Assembly: GCF_964340395.1 (NCBI RefSeq)
Contig: NC_135552.1
Location: forward strand, 14,214,694-14,254,693
Reading direction: 5' to 3'
DNA length: 40,000 nt
DNA from: Glandiceps talaboti
Taxonomy: Eukaryota; Hemichordata; Enteropneusta; Spengelidae
Below, in pieces: positions 14,608 to 25,827 of this stretch (position 1 is its first letter; the number at the start of each line of letters is the position of its first letter). The position numbers and the translations under genes are program-made. Under the pieces are notes generated by a model. It saw only the letters and a program-made list of their open reading frames with translations. It made no database searches and was not told the origin of the DNA.

Positions 14608-14849
14608 CTATACAGTAGTTGTCTTGCAACTGATACATCCGTTCTGTTCATTTGGTGTTTGGTTATTTTTGTCCTCTGACCCACATAGGCCACTGTCTGA
14701 GTTATACTCCTCTTCTCGTTCGTATATCTGAATCGTTGGTTTAGCGGCAAATGACACAACAGCTCCGTTCCTGCGACTCGTCACTGGCGAACTGCTGTAT
14801 TCATTCAATGCCCTCTCTTCCCTCATTCCGCTTTCCGTCAGACCCGGTT
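14608..14849 (-). CDS. Coding exon 6: cytoplasmic tail and stop
   Basis: The acceptor is TCATTACTTTCAG (edge 14849). The 242 nt finish the split Glu211 and encode residues 212-290, ending at TAG (14610-14608). The tail is hydrophilic and acidic (YEREEEYNSDSG around 253-264), with three tyrosines, Tyr229, Tyr253 and Tyr259, but no canonical ITIM or ITAM. The last residues, CKTTTV, fit a class I PDZ ligand (Ser/Thr at -2, hydrophobic at 0). Ser/Thr-rich patches (SSSPVTS) could be phosphorylated. A minus-strand ORF in this frame runs upstream of the acceptor into the microsatellite, but it is not needed. Confidence 0.82.
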
Positions 14850-17800
14850 CTGAAAGTAATGAAATACGTGAATACGTCTTTATGAACACATTTGTGCTGT
14901 TTTGCCTGTTTTGTCTGTCTGTCTGTCTGCCTGCCTGCCTGCCTGCCTGCCTGTCTGTCTGTCTGTCTGTGTTGTTTGTTTGTTTCTGTGTTAATATACT
15001 TGTAATAGTAAACACCATCTACAGATCCAGATATTTGTAATACACAGTTGTGTCGCACGACATGACACAACACAACACAACACAACACAACACAACACAA
15101 CACATGTTTCCTATTCTTTATGTAACAGTTAGGTGTGTGTGTGTGTGTGCGCGCGTACATCTAGTATTATAGTGACGAATTACTGTCAATGATATAAACA
15201 TTGCTGCTAACTGTACAAGATCACAATTATTGTCAAATATTTCTTCTGTTTGCTCTCTAGACGTTAAACGAGTGTGTTAGATCATAGGCGCTTGTGCGCT
15301 CAATCCAGGATGCCGGAGTTACAAAGTCTTAGATCACCAACACTCGAACAATGTCAAAGCAGTATAGGTTGACTCAAACATCATTTGATAAATTACTATT
15401 TCTCTTCAAACTATAACTTCAGACCACTTACATGTAAGCAATACCACATGAATGCGATGCCCTTTCCAACGCAATAATGATTTTTATATTCGCATTCACG
15501 CAAACCTTTAATTGAAAATAGCTACGGGGACCAGTCCCGTTTTATGAAAGTGAAATGACGTTTCTCAAAGATATATACCAAAATAGACTCCTTGGACTGA
15601 GTAAACACCGACATTACATTAATAGACTACACGTGGTAGTATCTCACCTCCTACACACGAACAAACTCTTCTTCCTCTCCTGCTCAGCAGAAATAATAAG
15701 ACACAAGCCATCAATACAATTAGGCTGCCAACCACGCCACCTATGATGAGACCAAGTGAAACGTTCTCGGCTGAAAGTAAACAAAGGGAAGATTAGGCAA
15801 AAAAAATTAGGTTCCGGTAGCCCGACCCAATCGAGTTTTTTTTACTGCCACCACCACTTTAAACTTTGTTTTAAGTAATTCGAAAAAATTATCGAAAAAC
15901 ATTTGCAAAGTCACGCGAGAAATAGTGGGATTTGAAGACGTCACCGCGTGATCAAAACAACATGGTGGAATACACTTTACCACACAATGTCTTCTGCGTA
16001 CAGTACAAAAAGTGAGACTACACAGTGTATATCGCAAGGAGGATTTGTGCAGAGAGTGTAGTAATGGCAGTTCACGCAAAGAAATTCTAACAAAATTGGG
16101 AAGAGTTTTGTCACGCTAGCCGATCAAAAGGAGGAGGGCTAGTATATATTATACTAAGATTTTTGCCAGATGGCTTTCTGTTTCTAGTCAATGTCTTCCA
16201 TTTTAGTGATAGGTGGGAAAGAGAGGGAATTCACAATGTGATTGGGAAAAATGTCCTCTGGTTGGAAACGCCGATATCACTAAGAGTGGTCCCTAATTAC
16301 TTTAAAGTTATTATCTTACCTGAGCACCACTGATCCTCTTGAATACAGTATCCATTACATGCCACTTCTTGATCTGAGCAAAGGTCGCCATCATCTGAAA
16401 AATTATCATTACGGTAAATTGAGCGTTAAGTTTGGTACAATCTCAATTTAGCATTGTACCTACTAAAACCCTCAGTCACTGTAGTAAGGAGATGGGGACA
16501 GTAGCTCATTAAATCTAATTTGAATGTTTCAATAATATGTTTGCATCTATGCAACAAATATTCCCTTATCAGATTTTTTACTAACAATACATTAAAAGAA
16601 CTTGTTAATCCAAGTAAAACAAGAACAAGACCAAATCAAGACCAATGCTTCAGTATTAGCTTAGTGCAGCATCGTCGTAAAGCACAGCCTCTTTTACTGC
16701 ATCGTCCAAGACGCACACATTTCGTTGCTTCAGCAGGAATACGTGCCCTGGCGTACGAGAATGTAGTGTAGAAGTTACCCAAGAACATATTGGTCATAAT
16801 GAATGTATCACTCTTGTCCAGACCCAAGCTACGATCTTTCTCCAATGAGAGCCAATTTTTCCTTGCCGTGATCAGAATTCATTGTATAACTATAAAGTTC
16901 TCTGTCTGTCCGTCGTCTGTAATCTCATCAAGTGCAAAAAAAGGAGTCGCGTATAGACACTCATCAGTCGTTCGATCTAGCCGACAAATACATTTGGATC
17001 ATCAAGTTATGGATATAGCGAAATTTATGGTATTATATTCTACGGAGTGTAGGTCATATAGAAGTTACAGCCAAAGCAAGACAGTGAGATAAATATGAAG
17101 GTTGTAACTGACGGAAAAGCCGCGTAGGCTATCATGAAATAGGTTGAATTTGTTACCATGTTATTGAATATATAATTGTAAGGAGCAGACATCATAAAAA
17201 ACTTGCACCACAGGTATGGAGGATATTGATATTCTACCCTACTTATCCACAGAGTTAATAACTTAAACACACGTGAATAGCATAAAATCGTGCCTTTCTC
17301 CGGTCAATTCTAGTAATTATTATCACCGTTGATATCTGCACTTCATCTACTTTCTGTTACTCATCTGAAGGAACTGAATCACATTACGTCATTTCCGGTA
17401 TAACTACCATAGTTGCGACCTCTCAGGGTAAAACATTCTTATTATTGGTACACTGATATTTGACTTATAGGCGATGGGAACATTAATCAATTATGATTTA
17501 CAACCAGTAAGACGAAAAGTCTTATGATTGTGGAATTATTTCAAATTTTATTATAGTTCCATATTTTACGTGCACTTATTCAAAAACCATTTACTCTGAA
17601 CAGACAAGTTTCATATACAGGTACAATAAACAAAACTTTGGTAAAATAACAAATGAATTATATCGTTGTTATCTAGCTGTAATGATATAGGCTTACTGTT
17701 TATTTTCATTTGCTGATGAATGAATGAATGGCTAAGAAAAGTGTATCAATAAGAGATATGCCAAACGAAAAAGACAGACCTCCAATCAGACCGGCAGGCA

Positions 17801-20800
17801 TCACCTTACAACGTTAACCATGGGGGTTATGTGGCAATTCTACAAGATGATACCAACTATCATTTTCTATTGCGTCAGCAACAATTATGGATAGGACATG
17901 GATCTTTTAGAACAGGCCATTAGTGGGTCTAGATATTGCTGTCAGTCACAACTGTCATTCATAGAAGCTTAATGATACATTGCAAGCTATTAGCCCACAA
18001 GAGTTGGTTGTTTACACCATATGCACAAAGACCGACTCAAAGGCCAATACGGAACAAACAATATACTTACAAGAAATAAATACTTTTTTACACTCAGATT
18101 AGATATTAAATTGCGTGTAGGTAGATGAGATCTCTAGGTATTTCTATTGTAACAACTTGAAAGCAAATGATGATAGTTGCTACATGATAGCCTGAGGATA
18201 GGGGAATATAACGTCTAATACTGCCGAGTAAGGCCAGGCAATAAGTCGTTTATAACATATCAGTATTATCACATTCTCATCAAATTCTTGTCATAGTCAA
18301 AACAAATCTCAAGTACGACTCCTGCGCTACATGAATAACACCCTTGGAAATTCAGAATACGAATTGTGCCCGCTCTATGTCATTACGAATCACTACTCCT
18401 ACTACGTGCCACCTTCTTAGAATATCATTGAAGCCTGTATGTATGTACCGCTACAATACAACAACAATGGTGTGATAGCAAGTATACCACGATGGACTTC
18501 AAGAGAGCACTGTAAAATCACATTAAAAGGAAGGGGAACATTTAAGACATATTAATTTCTTTTTATATTTTCCAGTTTATAATTGACACTTGTTATTCTT
18601 TAAACGTTAAGAATTAATGTTCAATGCTCAATGGGCCCCTTGATCTGTACCACCTTCTCTTCTCATCTTACAGACTTCTGAAAGTTTATTGCATGAGTCA
18701 TTTGGTTACCACTCAATGTACCATATCAATTTCCCCGTCTATATTCGCCTGGCGTTAGGGTGAATGAACTCAATGATAACGTGTGTCTATGTGTTAACAC
18801 GTAAAACGTGTACTCTAGCAGCATATGCATTACTTCGAGTTTAATTGCACATGTTGTAAGAAATTAATAGCTCAGTTTGCCCCGAGCAGGCAACAGGGAA
18901 TGCTTGCCTTTCACAATTGGGAACATTTACACAATAATTCACAGTTTCTGTATTCAAATTATATGTGTGAACCCCCATTTTCTTTGTATTATCCCCTAAA
19001 GAAGCTTGATTAAGCACTCACCGTTTACCATGAGTTGTATGCGCCACACTTCTATCACAAATGTTGGTATGTCGTTGTAAGTTGACATGTAAATATATTG
19101 GCACTCGTAGCTGCCGGCATCTGACATTCTGACGTCATTAATACGTAACCTGAGGCCATCTTTCTCTTTATAAATCCGACTGGTGTCGTAGCTGGAAAAG
19201 TGGAAAAGGTGGTTGACATGATATAGTATCAAAATCCGTTTAAGAGATTTCCTACACCTTTTCAAATGAGAAGTTACCATTCTTATATTACGACACTCGG
19301 TTAGGTGGTGCACACGTCAGTGGTCCGGATATTAATCACCAGGTTCTCGCATTGGGCCTAAACAAATTGTGTGGTTCTGATTACGCTCAATTTTAGAATA
19401 GGTTGGGTAGGTGGATTTATTTTTTGATGTCTAGTTCAGGTAGTTATTTTTTCTTGATTTTTCCTACATGGTCTCTGTGTTATTGGTTTCTTCTCATCAG
19501 ATGTACAGTACAGACTGGAAGAACAGTTTTATATTGTCTTTTTAAGTTGATGTCAGTTTTCCGCATCCACTCTTTCTTACGAGACTTCACGATTTTCGTG
19601 ATTTTATTATTAATTTTCTTGAATAAGTAGACAAGGTTTAGGGTCGACAGTGAAAAACTAGGCGTGGTCGAGTAACCGGAAACAAACAATTATTTTTTTG
19701 AGGCCTTAGTGTTATCGTATCAGTGGAGCCATGTAAATTACATAGGACCATTGTTTTATTTTTTGCCAACATTTTCTATCGCTTTGTCATGTTTAAGCCT
19801 TTTCCTTTAAAGCAACAACATTTTATTTCTATTGCTATGACCCAACCTACCCCACAATAGGCTAAGACTAATGAATAATTAACGCCCTCTATACGGCAGA
19901 ACCGGAAGTAAAAAAAAACTTCACCGAAGATGGCGACACCACAAGCGTGTATCGGAGTGAATATTGCCGTTTTTCGCCGAAATTCGAGTTCTTCAGTAAA
20001 TCATTATAACGTCATTATGACTCAAACAATCACAATTTGTACGGCATCTACACCGTTCAAGGTATGAGGATACACTGAAGGACCACCAACATATACATAA
20101 GAACATAATAGGGAACTCGCAATCCAGACTGAGCATGCTCAGATGCAAAGGACTATGGGATTATCTGTGGTTATCATAATACCTAATCTGGAGCTACCGA
20201 TAAAATACACCTCCTACAATGGTCAGGGTAACTATAAATTGATTATTTGTGGTTACAAAAAATGTAACATTATTGTTTACAATGCTAATTCATTAGTATT
20301 TATTAGCACATTTCCCATGATGCAACATTCAACATGGTGGGTTTGCAAGTTCCTTATTACATTGTTGTCTTGTCATTGTTTTGTAGCCAGGGGACCAACA
20401 CATCATCCGTTAAGTTGTATGATGAGAAAAGTTATAAAAATAACTAAGCAACATTAGAAAGAACCATCTTTAGATACATCAAAATAAATAGTTTAACATA
20501 TCCTAGATGTGAGATTTTGCAATTTCTTTTTATATACTAGTATACATAACCCGATGGTAATGTGAAAATGTACACATCATATGCTTTGTCTACAAGACTC
20601 AATAACCCTTGTATAACGAAATTTAATAAAGATACATAAAGTGCGGATTTATTAAAGTGTATACTATTAGCATTTAAGTATCACTCAAAAGACATGAAGG
20701 CCATGTCAAGATAAAAGATGTGTCGAAGTAATCTGACACATTGTACATATCCAACTTGGGTGAATATCAAAATGCAACCTCTCGGGTGTCTTTCTATCTC

Positions 20801-23800
20801 CTTATCAATCGGAAACGATGACATTGATGGATAACAGCTGTTGTAAGAAAAAACATGTCAAGAAACATAGCTTAGTCAGTAAGGTCAAGGTCATGCCCAT
20901 ATAAATGTAGACCTACATTTGTTTAACTGCAGTGATTGACTGACTATGTGAAATATTCGAAAGTTCATCAATAGATGTAAGGTTGTAAAACAGTGTTTTT
21001 GTTACACAGAATTTAAATTGCACACTGTGTAAATATTTTGAAAGGGGATAGCAAACTGAACGCCAAATAAGCTAAGAATACACCCATAAATGTTCATGAT
21101 ATCAAAATTTTAGCATAATTTATTCTATTTGAAACTCCTTGTCTTGTTATATTTCACTTGTCATTCATAACAAGCATTTGCAGAGTTTTAATACTCAGAT
21201 TGTAAACCCTTTCCATGAGCTGTACTCGTGAACAAGTGTGATCATGAAAATCTCTGTACCTGGGTGTCAGTGTGTCATTGTACAAAGTGTCGCTTAAAGT
21301 AATTTTAGTTTTGTAACTGTAGTTTTGCTAGTTGTATTTTGTATATTTGTTTTGGGGATTCACGTTTATAGGTGTCCATCACATGTGTGGACTACCTGAC
21401 TAATGTCAAGTTAAATAAAGAAATAAAAAAATAAAAAATAAATAATGAATCAATCAATCAATCAATCAATCAACCAACCAACCAACCAACCAACCAACCA
21501 ACCAACCAACCAACCAACCAATCAATCAATAATATAACATAACATAACATAACATAACATAACATAACATAACATAAATATCCCTTTTTAAAGCATATTT
21601 TATCTAAGTACTAACTGTAACAGTTGCCAGTGTATCAAATGGTTACAGCCCAGATGGAGACTCCAACTGTACTGCACAATATATAGTATTAAACAAAAAC
21701 ACATTTTGTGTTTTACTTGGATGTTTATTTATTTCCGTAATACTGAATTTCATTTGTTATAATATTGAGCATAAAATTATGTAAGTTTGGTTCTTTGGGG
21801 GAAAAAACCTATCCAACTTCCTTATACTGTAAGTTGCTACATCATCTTGTTCGTTTGGCCAGTCATGCATCAATCGCCTCCCCAACTATCGAAGTGTCAA
21901 CTTCCATACATGGTTTGATTGCTTTGTGATTACTTGTAATAACGAGTGATTACTTGATCCAGATCTCCATCCATTTCTTTTTATATATTAACAAAGTAAA
22001 TATCCACTCTCATCTACGTGGCCACTTTAGTACGCTTCGTGGTGTTTATTTCAGTTCAGTGTAACAGTATAGAAATTGATGTCAAATGTCATATTAAATC
22101 ACACTTATTTGAGGTTACCTGGGTTTCAGATGAAATATACTCATATTTATATATTCATAACTTTCATAACTCAAAATGACAAGACGTATATATATATGGA
22201 AATGATAAACCTGATTGATGTACCATGCAAACAATTCTAACAGGAAATTGATTATGCTTTCATTCAATCGATGCAAAAGCTAAACTTAAGACATACACTT
22301 GCGAACTCAACCTAAACACGTGACCAATAATACAATTTTAAAGTACACAAATGAAATCGAATCAATTTGAATAAGTTTCTTTCCACGGATGCTGTGGTGG
22401 TGTTTTTGGTGACCTCAAATACACCATTAATGTATTTTATTTCTCAAAATGCATTGAAATGGATGAACGTCGTAAGAAAGCTATGCACTAATACATTGAT
22501 ATATTAAATTAGTCATACGGATGAGAATTGAATATATGATATTGGATGTTTTTATTACAACTTTTATTATGTTTTTTTCTACTGAAAACACAACGCGCTT
22601 TGTGACACAACTTAACCAAAGTACATGTTTGTACATGTATGTAACACAATAAATTGCAAACAAAATATCTTTAAAAGAAAAATATGTATAATTATTGTTG
22701 TTGTAAGGGAAATGTTTGTAAACAAATTGTGAACACGAGCTATAATGTGTAATGATCACAAATAAACACATTTAGTAAGCATGGCGACGTTTTAAGATTT
22801 GGGAAGGCGACAGACACATGTGCACAGAATGGACATGACGTACTAAATTAATTACATGTTTTTGCCCAGTTTATTCAAAGGTCAATAGTTCTGTGTATGT
22901 ACAATAACATCTAACAATAATTTAATATATATTTTAATCCAGAGGTTTTGGTTTTACAATCATTTAGTTACCAACACGAACTTTATATGTATTTTTTATC
23001 TGTCACAGCACAGTTGTTTCATCTATCAAACATCCAATCCCAAATAAATACCCATTTCTCATCCATTCGGGCACTTTGACGCTTTCCAGAATTTCTAATT
23101 TTAGAATGTTTGTTAAAATTTGTATCCGGAAGGAAACTATGTACGGAAAGAAGTGTTGGCGAATAAAGAAAACCATCCCTCTAATCTGCCCATCAAACAA
23201 GATACTTAGTCGCTTATGCGATCAAGTGGAACTTAATACATGGACTGCTTCTTCAATTATTAGTGCATTCACAACATGACTGGCATTGAAGTGTTAACAA
23301 CGCCTCAGCAACTATCCCTTAAAGTGTATGAACCTATGTTGACTGTATATCCGTCTGTTATGAAACTAATGTACTAATTTAAAGAAACCGCTGTAAGGTA
23401 TTTGGAATGTTGTACATGCTTTGGAGGTTTTTTAGTTCAGACATCCTAAACCCTTTTAACGAAAATATGCAGACAGTCCTACTGTTAAGGTTATAGTATA
23501 TATGGAATCGATAAACTGTAACGTTTTCCATTTGCCGGATAATGTACCCTGTCTTATAGATATACGTTATAGTTAAGTATACAATGCCAGGGAATACGAA
23601 AGGCATGAAGACATCATTTTCAACAACATATTTCCATCTCACATCTTAGGGTAAATAATGATTGTCATTATTAAGGAGTTAATGTGTTAACACACACATA
23701 TAAGGCCTAAATAAAATTGTGTGGTTCCGATAACGCTCAAATTTAGAATAGGTGGGTAGGTTGATTTTTTCATGTGTGAGTGTCTAGTTCAGGTACCTAT

Positions 23801-25779
23801 GTTTTCGTTGGTTTCCATATGGTCTCTGTGTAATTGGTTTCTTCCCATCAGATTTACAGTCATTACAGATGGGAAGAACGGTTATGTCAGTTGCAAGACT
23901 TCACAATTTTAGCGATTTTATTTTTTTTTTCTTCTCAAATACGTAAAAAGAAATTTAGGGTCGGCAGTGAAAAACTAGGTGGGGTCTGGTAACCAGAACC
24001 AAACATTTCTTTAGGCCTGATAAAACAATCTAAGAACAACCCGAGCTTTCCTACTTACGCAAATTTGCGATTATTTTTTCTCCATGTACTAACGGCACCA
24101 TCATGCGGAGTCTTTAAAATGTGAGACACCTTCCCTTCCAGTGCGACGTCATTTCCTGTTGTAGTGACTGTTCTTTCAGGTTTATGTTTGATGGTTCTTT
24201 TTTCTGTTTTAGGTTTTCCGTTCGATGTCGTGGTCCATGACGTTGGTTGGCTCATTTTAGTACTGTTCTGTCCTAATACAGCAAAAACAGTAAACATGAA
24301 AGCAATTATGATTATTTACGTTCCTTCCTAGTATCCGCAATCATTCGATTTAATAAATACAAACTACGTGATCAGACTCGAGGTATATGAATCTTGTCCA
24401 AAATAAATGACATTGATAATGCACCAGTCTTGTTATATTTCAGCGCATTAATAGTAATCATTCTTATGTGTAGTATAAATTCATGTCAATTAACGGTGTG
24501 GTTTTTTTTATAGAATTAATGTTATGTGGCATTAGTTATTTCCCAACACAGCTCGGTATGTCAGAGCATGCGCACTTTAGTCTGTTTTCTGTTGTTGTTC
24601 TTCTTATCAACCATAAAGAAAACAATGAAATCAAAAGAGGGACACCCCGAGGATTTACACATACGTCAACACCACTAGGTTCTTCGTTGGTGGAAGACAA
24701 CTAAAAAATCAGATTTACAGGAAAGCAGTTACAATAATTACGTATATGACTTCTTTCAAATTCCTCTATTGCCATCATTAATTTAAGACATAGCGAATAA
24801 TTCCTTTTTTAACAAGACCATATCGAGTTCACTGAACAATTTCTTCATTGATAAGGCCTTGGGCATGAACAGAAAGTAAAATGGATGAACACAACGCAAA
24901 GAATAACTCGAAAACACAATTTAATGTATATGAGACCGTATGTTGTCAAACTACTTATCATGTGATTGTTTAGTCACCTGTGATCTGCCAGTTTTGCTAT
25001 CTAAGGATAGAATGTAGGTGTACATGTACGAGTGTACATGTATAACACTTACAACACAACATGTTCGAATTATATGTATATATCATATGCAAATTACAAG
25101 GTTGCCAGGCAACGACCTGGTACAAAATCTATTTGTAACATACAACAACTGTAAAGTTCTAAAACGTGTGCATGTCATTCACGGATTCACAGTTGTTCAA
25201 TTATTGTTACTATTTGAATTTTGATTTTACAAGAACCATGGCTGCAGGCACTGAAGTCAAAGGTACAAATTTACACATTCTGGTAAAGATATCGTGTATA
25301 AAGTGGATAGTTGAGTCACGAAACATCTTCATTTACATTTGTATACGAATATGTACAAGTAAGTAGTAAGTAAAATATATAACATTCATCAGTGTGTTCT
25401 TGGAATTTGAATTAAGACAGCGTGACTGTGTGTTCTCTACCTAAATGAAGATAAGGAAACCTTTTGGACCCTCATGCATCAACCTCGTATGAGAGTGCCT
25501 GTATGAAAAACCTGTAGGTGGGTTAGCAGTGTCGTGAAAAAACACTTTTAAGAGAGACGCGTCGTGTATTGAATGTTGATAGACAACCTCCAATTATTGC
25601 TTTCGCATGATTGTGTAACCTACCCCTAGCAGTAATACGAATCGACAATGTTGCCTTAGTCAATATACACATTGGCAAAAGTCTCTGTTTATTTTAAATT
25701 CTGCTGACGTATGATTTTGCAACGTTTACACTACCTACGGAGATTACCATATTCTTTATAGAAACCAGGAAGGACGGGG

Positions 25780-25827
<48 letters not shown>

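Noticed and set aside
14611-15160. Longer minus-strand open frames running through the GACA array as protein sequence
   Set aside because: The acceptor at 14849 and the phase match to the TM exon show that translation beyond that point is intron; only the tail portion is coding.
15807-16079. 90-codon minus-strand frame as the missing second half of the LDLa repeat
   Set aside because: It contains no DC.DGSDE-type sequence; its low-coordinate end is the inverted MITE fragment.
16636-16845. Minus-strand Cys-rich frame (AEATKCVRLGRCSKRGCALRRCC) as an extra exon
   Set aside because: No splice sites in suitable phase and no known cysteine pattern; it lies within an intron of the receptor gene.
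19403-19630. Hydrophobic 75-codon plus-strand frame as a small membrane protein
   Set aside because: It lies wholly inside the MITE-like copy 1, and the matching copy 2 does not keep the frame.
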